This document shows, piece after piece, positions 42,772 to 49,867 of a DNA stretch of 64,000 nucleotides. The notes beneath the pieces were generated by a model, which worked only from the letters and a program-made list of their open reading frames with translations, did not search any database and had not been told where the DNA came from. How positions within the stretch are numbered: position 1 is the first letter of the stretch; every line of letters begins with the position of its first letter. Source of the DNA: CAYJPV01 sp964372095. Lineage in GTDB: Bacteria; Acidobacteriota; Vicinamibacteria; Vicinamibacterales; JAKQTR01. The position numbers and the translations under genes are program-made. The stretch lies in the NCBI GenBank assembly GCA_964372095.1, contig CAYJPV010000022.1, positions 1 through 64,000 of the forward strand. The letters are read 5' to 3'.

Positions 42772-43685
42772 GCACTGGCGAACGCTGGAGAACGTTGACG
42801 GATTTCGCCCGGCCCTTCACGCTGATCGCGCCGGCGCTCGGGTTCTTCTCGGCAGCCGTCACCGCGATCGGAGCCCGGCCGGCTGAAGTCTGGCAGTGGG
42901 GACTCATCGTCCCGCCCGTGCTGGGCGCCATCATGGCCGCCGTGCTGAACATCGCCTCGAATGGTCTGAACCAGATCTACGACCTCGACATCGACCGGGT
43001 CAACAAGCCGAAACGGCCGCTGCCGAGCGGGCGGATGTCGATGCGCGCGGCGTGGGTGGTGACGCTGGCGTCGTTTGGGCTGGCGTTCGTGCTGGCCTGG
43101 AACATCGCACCGGGCGGCCGGCGTGAAGTGTTCTGGATGGTGGTGGCTGCCGCCGTGATTACGTCGCTCTATTCGATGCCGCCCTTCCGGACGAAACGGC
43201 TGGGGATCTGGGCCAACGTCACCATCGCCATTCCCCGCGGCGTGCTGTTGAAAGTCGCCGGCTGGTCGTCCGTGAAGTCGGCCGCGGGCCTGGAACCCTG
43301 GTACATCGGCGCCATCTTCGGACTCTTCCTGCTCGGCGCGACCACGACCAAGGACTTCGCCGACATGGCCGGCGACCGCCGGGGCGGCTGCCGGACGTTG
43401 CCGATTCAGTTCGGCGTCACCCGCGCCGCCTGGATGATCTCGCCGTCGTTCGTCGTGCCCTTCCTCCTCATCCCCATCGGCGCGTGGACAGGCGTGCTCA
43501 CGGGCCACTTCTGGTGGCTGCAGGCGCTCGGCGCCTTCATGACGGCCTACGGGCTGTATGTCTGCTACCTGATGCTCCGGCGGCCGGACGACCTGGCCGT
43601 CGAAGAGAACCACGTCTCGTGGGCGCACATGTATCGGATGATGTTCGTCGCCCAGATCGGGTTCGCGCTGGCGTATCTGCTCTAG
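42768..43685 (+). CDS. UbiA family prenyltransferase
   Basis: A 305-aa integral membrane prenyltransferase. The first Asp-rich motif is NGLNQIYDLDIDRVNKPKRPLPSG and the second ATTTKDFADMAGDRRGG. The pattern is of the ChlG / digeranylgeranylglyceryl-phosphate-synthase branch as much as of menaquinone or 4-hydroxybenzoate types. The acceptor is unknown. GTG 42768 overlaps the previous stop, so it is coupled to the kinase fusion. The TAG stop merges with a GAGGCTA heptad island. Confidence 0.88.
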   Translation: MSTGERWRTLTDFARPFTLIAPALGFFSAAVTAIGARPAEVWQWGLIVPPVLGAIMAAVLNIASNGLNQIYDLDIDRVNKPKRPLPSGRMSMRAAWVVTLASFGLAFVLAWNIAPGGRREVFWMVVAAAVITSLYSMPPFRTKRLGIWANVTIAIPRGVLLKVAGWSSVKSAAGLEPWYIGAIFGLFLLGATTTKDFADMAGDRRGGCRTLPIQFGVTRAAWMISPSFVVPFLLIPIGAWTGVLTGHFWWLQALGAFMTAYGLYVCYLMLRRPDDLAVEENHVSWAHMYRMMFVAQIGFALAYLL

Positions 43686-43719
43686 GGGCCAGAGGCTAGA
43701 GGCTAGAGGCTAGAGGCCA
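43685..43719. repeat. Heptad repeat island 9 (GAGGCTA)
   Basis: Five 7-bp units: GGGGCCA, GAGGCTA (three), GAGGCCA. The UbiA stop TAG touches its first base. This is the complement of the CTAGCCY type of islands 4 and 8. Confidence 0.85.
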
Positions 43720-43763
43720 GGTACGTGAGAGGGGGCCGCCTGATTTCACCTGGCGGCCCCGCA

Positions 43764-43833
43764 TTCCTGCTTCTTGCTTCTTGCTTCTACTGCCTACTGC
43801 CTACTGTCTACTGTCTACTTCCGACTTCCTGCT
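43764..43833. repeat. Heptad repeat island 10 (TTCTTGC to GTCTACT)
   Basis: Ten 7-bp units in unbroken phase that change from TTCCTGC/TTCTTGC to GCCTACT and GTCTACT and back to TCCTGCT. It lies just downstream of htpX (minus strand). Confidence 0.9.
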
Positions 43834-43846
43834 CTCTCCCCCGCTC

Positions 43847-44689
43847 TTACACCTGCCCCAGCAGCGCCCGGATCCGCGCCTCGGTGGGCGGGTGCGTGCT
43901 GAAGAGCGACAGCATGCCACTGACGCTGAAGGGCTTCATGATGAACATGTGGGCCGTCGCGGGACTGGCATCCATCGGGATGCGCTTCGACGCGGTCTCC
44001 AGCTTGCGCAGAGCGTCGGCCAGGCCGTAGGGCGAGCCGGCGATTTCGGCGCCCGTCGCGTCGGCCGCGAATTCGCGCGAGCGTGAGATGGCCGACTGAA
44101 TCAGCATGGCAGCCAGCGGCGCCACGATCATCGTGGCCAGCAGCGCGATGGGATTGGTCCCGCCTTCGCGGTCGTCCGACCGGCCCGCGCCGCCGAACAT
44201 CGCGGCGAACTGCGCCATCCGGGCCACCATCATGATCGCGGCCGCGATGGTCGCCGCCACCGAACTGATGAGGATGTCGCGGTTCTTCACATGGGCCAGT
44301 TCGTGGGCCATGACCCCTTCGATCTCGCGCTCGTCCATCAGGCGCAGGATCCCTTCGGTCGCCGCCACCGCCGCGTGGGCCGGATCGCGGCCCGTCGCAA
44401 ACGCGTTCGGGGACGCATCCGGAATGACGTACACCTTGGGCATCGGGAGGTTAACCCGCTGCACCAACCGCGCCACGATCCGGGAGAGCGGGTGCTCGGG
44501 ACCCACCGGTTGGGCCCGGTACATCTTGAGAACAATCTTGTCGGAGAACCAGTACGAGGCGAAGTTCATCACGACGGCGATGCCGAAGGCCATCACCAGA
44601 CCGCTCTGCCCGCCGAGGGCGTCGCCGATGAACAACAGCAGCCCGCTCATCAGCGCGAGCAGCAAGGTCGTCTTCAGTGCGTTTCCCAT
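43847..44689 (-). CDS. htpX: M48 zinc metalloprotease HtpX
   Basis: HtpX is an inner-membrane protease for quality control of membrane proteins. The 280-aa protein has N-terminal membrane segments, MAHELAHVKNRD with the HExxH zinc motif, later membrane segments (SSVAATIAAAIMMVARM), and SREFAADATGAEI with the third zinc ligand Glu. A GGAAGGGA site precedes the ATG at 44689. M20 peptidase lies upstream in the same direction. Confidence 0.94.
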   Translation of the reverse strand: MGNALKTTLLLALMSGLLLFIGDALGGQSGLVMAFGIAVVMNFASYWFSDKIVLKMYRAQPVGPEHPLSRIVARLVQRVNLPMPKVYVIPDASPNAFATGRDPAHAAVAATEGILRLMDEREIEGVMAHELAHVKNRDILISSVAATIAAAIMMVARMAQFAAMFGGAGRSDDREGGTNPIALLATMIVAPLAAMLIQSAISRSREFAADATGAEIAGSPYGLADALRKLETASKRIPMDASPATAHMFIMKPFSVSGMLSLFSTHPPTEARIRALLGQV

Positions 44690-44702
44690 GGTCCCTTCCA
44701 GT

Positions 44703-45836
44703 TTATCGTTCCAGAATCCGGCGTATCAACCCGGCCAGCAGCGCCGACCGCCACGGCAGGGAGGCCAGTTCGACGCACTCGCCAATCGCATGTGCGCCCC
44801 GGCCGACGGCGCCCAGTCCGTCTAGTGTTGGGACGCCGAGAGCCGCCGTGAAGTTTCCGTCAGACCCGCCTCCGGTGGCCCCTTCGCCCAGGTCCAGCCC
44901 GAGTTCGGCCGCCACGCCTCTGGCCTCTTCATACAGATGCAGAACGGAGGCGGTTCGTTCCATCGGCGGCCGGTCCACACCACCGAGGATCTCGACGCCG
45001 ACGCCCGGATCGGCGCTGACCAGGCTGCGCATCAACCCGTCGATCCGTCCGGCTTCGTCACGCGTCGTCACCCGGACGTCAACCTCCGCCTCGGCGCGTT
45101 CGGCCACGACGTTGGGGCGCGAGCCCCCCTGGACGGTTCCGACGTTGACCGTCGTTCCCCGCGAGGGGTCGTGCCACCGGAGGACCTCGGCCAGCAGGCG
45201 CACCAGTTCGTGGACGGCACTGGCCCCCTTCTCTGGCTCGACACCCGCGTGCGCCGGAATCCCCCGCGTGCGGAGCCGATACTGACCACATCCCTTGCGG
45301 GCCGTCTTCACGGCGCCACCGGGCAACGAGGGCTCAAGGACCAGCACGGCATCGGTGCGCCGTGCTTCCTCTTCGATCACCTCGCGCGACGTGGCGCTGC
45401 CCGTCTCTTCGTCGCTCGTGAACAGACACGTCACACGGCCGGCCAGGCCCGGACCATCGAGCAACGCTCGAATCGCCAGCATGGCCGACGCCAGCCCGGC
45501 CTTCATGTCGTACACGCCCGGTCCGGACAGCAACCCGCCGGTCGTGCTCCACGGCTGACGGTGAATCTCGCCCAGGGGCCAGACCGTATCGAAGTGCCCG
45601 AGGAGCAGGACCTGCCTGGTGCCGCAGCCGAACTCGGCCAGGAGGTGATCGCCGGTCAGCGTCCGGGGTAACACCTGTACGCGCGCGCCGATCGCCCGCA
45701 GACGTGCGGCCAGTTCCCGGCCGCAGGCGTCGGCGGCCGCCTTGTCCGTGGACGGTGACTCACGAGACACCAGCGCCGCCGTCGTCTCGACCAGCCACGA
45801 TCGCTCGGATTCGCAATAGGTCAGCAGTCCGCGCAT
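44703..45836 (-). CDS. M20 family metallopeptidase (glutamate carboxypeptidase type)
   Basis: A 377-aa dinuclear zinc exopeptidase of the M20/CPG2 type. Metal ligands are recognisable in LLLGHFDTVWPLG (His), GPGVYDMKAGLA (Asp), DEETGS (Glu) and RGAHAIGECVEL (His). The lid dimerisation domain lies in the middle. Likely substrates are N-acyl or glutamate-terminal peptides, or folate-like compounds. It starts at ATG 45836 with AGGGAGG upstream, divergent from the next gene. Confidence 0.88.
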   Translation of the reverse strand: MRGLLTYCESERSWLVETTAALVSRESPSTDKAAADACGRELAARLRAIGARVQVLPRTLTGDHLLAEFGCGTRQVLLLGHFDTVWPLGEIHRQPWSTTGGLLSGPGVYDMKAGLASAMLAIRALLDGPGLAGRVTCLFTSDEETGSATSREVIEEEARRTDAVLVLEPSLPGGAVKTARKGCGQYRLRTRGIPAHAGVEPEKGASAVHELVRLLAEVLRWHDPSRGTTVNVGTVQGGSRPNVVAERAEAEVDVRVTTRDEAGRIDGLMRSLVSADPGVGVEILGGVDRPPMERTASVLHLYEEARGVAAELGLDLGEGATGGGSDGNFTAALGVPTLDGLGAVGRGAHAIGECVELASLPWRSALLAGLIRRILER

Positions 45837-45872
45837 GCGCCTCCCTGCGGCCCGGCCGGAGCGGGCCGGAGC

Positions 45873-45878
45873 TATAAT
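45873..45878 (+). promoter_or_regulatory. -10 box (TATAAT) for the Pro/Ala-rich secreted protein
   Basis: A perfect TATAAT ends 6 nt before the ATG at 45885, and there is no Shine-Dalgarno: leaderless. Confidence 0.65.
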
Positions 45879-45884
45879 GCCAGT

Positions 45885-46616
45885 ATGGTCGAAACAGGGC
45901 ATCGCCACGCACGTTTCGTGACGGCCGCGGTCGCGGTGATCGTGGTCCTGTTCGCCGGTCTGGCGTGGAGCCAGCCTCCTGTCGCCAAGCCGCAGCCACC
46001 GCCCAAGGCGCCAGGGACGACAGCCACCACGCCGGCCCCTGCCAAACCCGCCACCGGAGCTACGACGGCGGGCGCGCAGACGGCGCAGCCACCGGCGGGG
46101 GGTGCCACGGCACCCGCCTCGCGGCCCGCATCGCAGCCGGCCGCCAAACCGGCGGCGCCGGCCCCGGTGAACCCGGCCCCTGTGGCGCCGGTCTCCCAGA
46201 CACCTGCCATCGTGTCGGTCGCTCCCGCAAACGACCAGCCGCCCACCGAAGCGCAGACGGGAGTGCCGGTCCTGCCCAACGCCCAGTATCTGGGTTCGTA
46301 TGACGCGGGTGGCGCCGGCCAACGATTCTACCTGTTCGGCACGGTGCAGCGGTTTGCGGACGTGGTGGCGTACTACCGGACCGTCCTGCGCGCCAAGGGG
46401 GATGTAGTCTTCGAGTTCCCGCCGACGCACATGTTCGAAGTGGGCAAGTTCAAGGACGATCAGGTGGCGTTCCCGCCCGGCGTGACCGTGAAGGACTACA
46501 CGTTCGGCGGGTCACCCGGCCTGGCGAATCCGCGCCCGGGTGCGACGCCCGTGGCCTTTCCCACGGTCATTCAGATTGTCCCGCCGGCAACGCTGCCCCT
46601 CGGCCGCGCACGGTGA
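45885..46616 (+). CDS. Secreted protein with Pro/Ala-rich linker and conserved C-terminal domain
   Basis: A 243-aa protein with an N-terminal signal or anchor (about 10-29). A low-complexity Pro/Ala/Thr/Lys linker (30-110) follows. A C-terminal domain (about 125-243) contains LPNAQYLGSYDAGGAGQRFYLFGT and DVVAYYRTVLRAKGDVVFEFPP, typical of conserved hypothetical proteins that sense or bind outside the membrane. Function not recognised. Confidence 0.7.
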   Translation: MVETGHRHARFVTAAVAVIVVLFAGLAWSQPPVAKPQPPPKAPGTTATTPAPAKPATGATTAGAQTAQPPAGGATAPASRPASQPAAKPAAPAPVNPAPVAPVSQTPAIVSVAPANDQPPTEAQTGVPVLPNAQYLGSYDAGGAGQRFYLFGTVQRFADVVAYYRTVLRAKGDVVFEFPPTHMFEVGKFKDDQVAFPPGVTVKDYTFGGSPGLANPRPGATPVAFPTVIQIVPPATLPLGRAR

Positions 46617-46651
46617 GACACGGCACCATCGGCGCCTGACGTTACGGAATC

Positions 46652-46682
46652 TTGACAGTGCCCCCAGCGGCCCCGCTATGAT
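46652..46682 (+). promoter_or_regulatory. Sigma-70-type promoter of the cold-shock gene
   Basis: TTGACA (46652-46657), 19-nt spacer, TATGAT (46677-46682). This predicts a leader of about 120 nt before the cold-shock ATG. The long leader and late TATGAT are typical of cspA-like genes. Confidence 0.6.
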
Positions 46683-46742
46683 GCTTGGACGGTGCTGTGG
46701 GCCAGCGCCGTCTAGCCGCACACGAACGCGGTCTGGGTATTG

Positions 46743-46760
46743 CCTCCGCGAAGGCGGAGG
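46743..46760 (+). promoter_or_regulatory. Hairpin in the cold-shock leader
   Basis: A 7-bp stem CCTCCGC / GCGGAGG with a GAAG loop in the predicted 5' leader. Cold-shock leaders of this type act as RNA thermosensors in other bacteria. Confidence 0.45.
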
Positions 46761-46810
46761 TCGGCAAGTCGAGCGGCTTCTTCACGCCGCCCTATGCAAG
46801 GCAGGAACGA

Positions 46811-47014
46811 ATGCGCATTACAGGCAAGGTCAAGTGGTTCAACAACACCAAGGGGTACGGATTCATCGAGCGCGAAGGAGGCAGTGACGTGTTCGTGCAC
46901 TACTCCGCGATTCAGGGCGCTGGATTCCGTTCGCTCGAGGAAGGCCAGGCGGTCGAGTTCGAGATCGTTGATGGCCCCAAGGGCCCACAGGCTGGCAACG
47001 TCGTCCGTCTCTAG
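46811..47014 (+). CDS. Cold-shock domain protein (CspA family)
   Basis: A 67-aa nucleic-acid-binding beta-barrel. RNP1 is KGYGFIER and RNP2 VFVHYSAI; the start MRITGKVKWFNN is family-typical. Such proteins unwind RNA structure at low temperature or in stationary phase. The ATG 46811 is preceded by AGGAA. It has its own terminator. Confidence 0.95.
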   Translation: MRITGKVKWFNNTKGYGFIEREGGSDVFVHYSAIQGAGFRSLEEGQAVEFEIVDGPKGPQAGNVVRL

Positions 47015-47030
47015 GACTTCGCGTTCGATG

Positions 47031-47059
47031 CCCCGGGGCTGAACGCCCCGGGGTTTTTT
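47031..47059 (+). terminator. Rho-independent terminator of the cold-shock gene
   Basis: A 9-bp stem CCCCGGGGC / GCCCCGGGG with a 5-nt loop (TGAAC) followed by six T residues: a standard intrinsic terminator about 20 nt past the stop. Confidence 0.9.
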
Positions 47060-47087
47060 GCCCCCGCTGCTTCCCGCCCGCCCCGTC

Positions 47088-47681
47088 TCAATCGTCCGCA
47101 AACCCAATCAATCCGCGGGCCGTAAACGCAATCTTGCCGTCTTGCACGGCCACGCGGAACGCCACCTCCGGCGCGCCACGTTTGCGGATGTTCGTCACCT
47201 GATCGCGCACGAGCGACGCGAACCGGTGAAACGGGATCTGCGATTCGCCCAGATCGCGGCGGACATCCGCCAGGCGTTCGTACAGTTCGTGCAGACGGTC
47301 GAGTTCGTCCAGGGGATCGGCGAAGGTCGTCACGTAGACGACACGGTCTTTCGGATTCGCCGCCGCCTCCGCCGGCTGCGCCGGCGTCCGCCGCGAATCG
47401 AACGGCCCCGGGCGGCCTTCTTCACGGGCCCGAAGCCCGCGGTCCCAGAGATCCACGAAGGTCATGAACCGCGCCTGCAGCGTCTGCAGCCGAAACCGGT
47501 CGGCGTAGGTGCCGTCCGTGCTGACGACCCGGTCCAGACGCTTGCTGTGCTGCTCGACGGCCGTGCGGGTTTCCCAGGGCGGACGCGGGAGCTGCCCCGC
47601 GAAGAACATGTTGTATTCGGCTTCGAGCTTGCGCAGCTCCGCTTCGAGAGACTTGAACGCTGGATCGAAATCACTGGCCAC
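47088..47681 (-). CDS. Conserved hypothetical protein, possibly MXAN_5187-like
   Basis: A 197-aa hydrophilic protein with a helical, coiled-coil-prone N-terminus (residues 1-60) and a C-terminal part ending in a short beta segment (VAVQDGKIAFTARGLIG). It looks like the C-terminal domain of the MXAN_5187 group of conserved proteins, from memory. Function unknown. It starts with GTG 47681. Confidence 0.55.
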   Translation of the reverse strand: MASDFDPAFKSLEAELRKLEAEYNMFFAGQLPRPPWETRTAVEQHSKRLDRVVSTDGTYADRFRLQTLQARFMTFVDLWDRGLRAREEGRPGPFDSRRTPAQPAEAAANPKDRVVYVTTFADPLDELDRLHELYERLADVRRDLGESQIPFHRFASLVRDQVTNIRKRGAPEVAFRVAVQDGKIAFTARGLIGFADD

Positions 47682-47698
47682 AGGTCACGCGCGCCGGG

Positions 47699-48166
47699 CT
47701 AGCCTGGAATCAGGTGCCAGAGCAGCGGCAGCCACAGCTCGCGGGCGTACGGGACAGGCCTGTCGTCCAGCAGTACGTCGGCCGACGGCTGACTGCCGAC
47801 GATCTGCCACAGGTCCCGCAGAGCCAGCACCTGGTCCGGCCTGAACCGGGCCCGATGTCTCAGGCGGTCACCGGTCCCCGACAGGAGGTACTCACTGGTC
47901 TGCTGAGCCAGGGCGACGGCCTGTTCGTAGGCGGGTCCGTCGAACACGCCAAACACGACCGTATACGAAAACGGACGCGAGACCGGACGATCGTACAGCG
48001 CATCCTGCAGATCCGGGTCCAGACGCACCAGTTCTTCGTCTGACGGTTCTTCTTCGAGGTCCGCGTAGGGCCAGAACTGCTCGCGCGGCCGATATCGCGG
48101 GCGGTCGGGCTTCCCGGGTTCCGATTCGTGTGGTCCGGCAGCGCCGGGCCGGGACGTGTCAGCCAT
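47699..48166 (-). CDS. Hypothetical protein
   Basis: A 155-aa soluble protein: an acidic Pro-rich start (1-50, EEEPSDEELV), then a globular part with SRPFSYTVVFGVFDGPAYEQAV and a C-terminal LWLPLLWHLIPG stretch. I chose ATG 48166 because the longer reading adds no conserved residues. No family recognised. It lies upstream of the MXAN_5187-like gene in the same direction with a 17-bp gap. Confidence 0.55.
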   Translation of the reverse strand: MADTSRPGAAGPHESEPGKPDRPRYRPREQFWPYADLEEEPSDEELVRLDPDLQDALYDRPVSRPFSYTVVFGVFDGPAYEQAVALAQQTSEYLLSGTGDRLRHRARFRPDQVLALRDLWQIVGSQPSADVLLDDRPVPYARELWLPLLWHLIPG

Positions 48167-48214
48167 GGACGGTTCCGATGGTATCCTGAAGGCCAATGGG
48201 GCCGCAATACTCAC

Positions 48215-48242
48215 AGAGGCTAGAGGCTAGAGGCTAGAGGCC
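48215..48242. repeat. Heptad repeat island 11a (AGAGGCT)
   Basis: Four 7-bp units: AGAGGCT (three) and AGAGGCC. It lies in the divergent gap before selA. Confidence 0.85.
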
Positions 48243-48254
48243 AGGGACACATAC

Positions 48255-48352
48255 AGAAGCAGGAAGCAAGAAGCAGGCAGTAGTCAGTAGTCAGTAGGAA
48301 AGCCCGGAGCCCGGAGCCGAGGGCCGCTGGCCGCAAGCCGCAGGCCGTGAGC
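48255..48352. repeat. Heptad repeat island 11b (14 units, three unit families)
   Basis: Fourteen 7-bp units in one phase: AGAAGCA/GGAAGCA, then GGCAGTA/GTCAGTA, then CCGGAGC, then CGNNNGC types (CGAGGGC, CGCTGGC, CGCAAGC, CGCAGGC, CGTGAGC). It ends 7 nt before the selA ATG. It is the clearest case of the unit changing while the period stays at 7. Confidence 0.9.
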
Positions 48353-48359
48353 CGATCTT

Positions 48360-49808
48360 ATGTCCGACGTCCGCATTATTCCTTCCATCGAGCAGTTGCG
48401 GCAGCGGCCGCGGGTGGCACTGCTGCAGGACGAGTTCGGGCACGCCGCAGTGGTGCAGGCGCTGCGCGACGAAACGGACGCGCTCCGACAGCTCCTGCTT
48501 GCACTGCCGTCGGGGCCGGCCGACGACTGTCCGACAACGGCTGCCGAGGCAGCTGCGGCCGTCGAGGCGGCCCTCGAACCGCGCCTGCGACGCATGTTTC
48601 AGCCGTCGCTCCGGCCGGTCATCAACGCCACCGGCGTCATCATCCACACCAACCTCGGCCGGTCGCCCCTGTCGCCGCGTGCGCTGGCCCGCGTAGTCGA
48701 GATCGGACAGGACTACTCCACGCTCGAATACGACCTCGAGGCCGGCAGCCGCGGCCATCGCGACATTCATGCGGAAACGCTGCTGTGCCGCCTGACGGGT
48801 GCCGAGGCGGCGGTCGTGGTCAACAACTGTGCGTCGGCCACCATGCTCATGCTGGCGGCCCTCGCCGCAGGCCGGGAGGTCGTCGTCTCGCGCGGTGAAC
48901 TGGTGGAAATCGGCGGCGGGTTCCGTGTGCCGGACGTCATGGCTCAGTCCGGCGCCATCCTGCGCGAAGTCGGCACGACCAATCGTACGCGGGCCGCCGA
49001 CTATGCCGCAGCCGTCACCGACCACACAGCGCTGATCCTCCGCGTCCACCGCTCCAACTTCCGCATCGAGGGTTTCACCGAAACCCCGTCGCTGGACGAT
49101 GTCATGGCCGTCGGCCGTGAGCGGGGCGTGACCGTGGCCGAAGATCTCGGCAGCGGCAACATCATCGGCGGACTGGCCGCGGCGGCTGAACTCGGCGGCC
49201 TGAAGCCGTCAGAAGTACCCGGACTGGACTCGTTGCTGCGCTCCGAACCCACGCTTCAGGGATCCATTGCCGCCGGCGTGGACGTCGTCTGCGTGAGCGG
49301 GGACAAATTGCTGGGCGGCCCCCAGGCGGGCATCATCCTGGGCCGCAAGGCGCTGGTCGCGACCATCCGCCGCCATCCGCTCATGCGGGCCCTGCGGGTG
49401 GACAAGCTCACGTACGCGGCACTGACCGGCACGTTGATGGAGTACGCCACGGGCCGCGCGGCAGAGACCATTCCCGTCATCCGGATGCTGACGCTGAGTC
49501 CACACGACATCGACGCGCGCGCGCGCCGGCTGGGTGATCGCCTCGAGGCATCAGGGCTCTACCGCACGGAGATCGTGGACGGTCAGTCAACGATCGGCGG
49601 TGGCACCACGCCTGGGCTGACGCTGGCCACGCGCCTGCTCGCGATCGAACGCACGGGGCTCAGCGCGGACGCCCTCGAAGCCGCCATGCGCCGCCTCGAC
49701 CCGCCGGTCATCGCCCGTATCGAGAACGGCCGGGTCGTGCTCGACCTGCGCACGGTGTTCGACACGCAGGATGAGGCCCTTGCCCGCCTCCTGCGCGGAG
49801 TGGCATAG
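48360..49808 (+). CDS. selA: L-seryl-tRNA(Sec) selenium transferase
   Basis: SelA is the PLP enzyme that converts Ser-tRNA(Sec) to selenocysteinyl-tRNA(Sec) with selenophosphate. The 482-aa protein has the bacterial SelA layout: VINATGVIIHTNLGRSPL, EYDLEAGSRG, the RGELVEIGGGFR segment and the PLP lysine Lys316 in VSGDKLLGGPQ. selB, selD and selC are not in the window, so the Sec machinery must be elsewhere. The gene is preceded closely by heptad repeats with no Shine-Dalgarno and its TAG stop is 3 bp from the next island. Confidence 0.94.
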   Translation: MSDVRIIPSIEQLRQRPRVALLQDEFGHAAVVQALRDETDALRQLLLALPSGPADDCPTTAAEAAAAVEAALEPRLRRMFQPSLRPVINATGVIIHTNLGRSPLSPRALARVVEIGQDYSTLEYDLEAGSRGHRDIHAETLLCRLTGAEAAVVVNNCASATMLMLAALAAGREVVVSRGELVEIGGGFRVPDVMAQSGAILREVGTTNRTRAADYAAAVTDHTALILRVHRSNFRIEGFTETPSLDDVMAVGRERGVTVAEDLGSGNIIGGLAAAAELGGLKPSEVPGLDSLLRSEPTLQGSIAAGVDVVCVSGDKLLGGPQAGIILGRKALVATIRRHPLMRALRVDKLTYAALTGTLMEYATGRAAETIPVIRMLTLSPHDIDARARRLGDRLEASGLYRTEIVDGQSTIGGGTTPGLTLATRLLAIERTGLSADALEAAMRRLDPPVIARIENGRVVLDLRTVFDTQDEALARLLRGVA

Positions 49809-49811
49809 GGG

Positions 49812-49867
49812 GCTATCGGCCTTCGGCTTTCGGCGATCGGCGATCGGCGATCGGCTTTCGGCCTATC
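49812..49867. repeat. Heptad repeat island 12 (GCGATCG / GCTTTCG)
   Basis: Eight 7-bp units: GCTATCG, GCCTTCG, GCTTTCG, GCGATCG (three), GCTTTCG, GCCTATC. It lies between the convergent selA and the next gene, whose stop codon overlaps its end. Confidence 0.88.
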
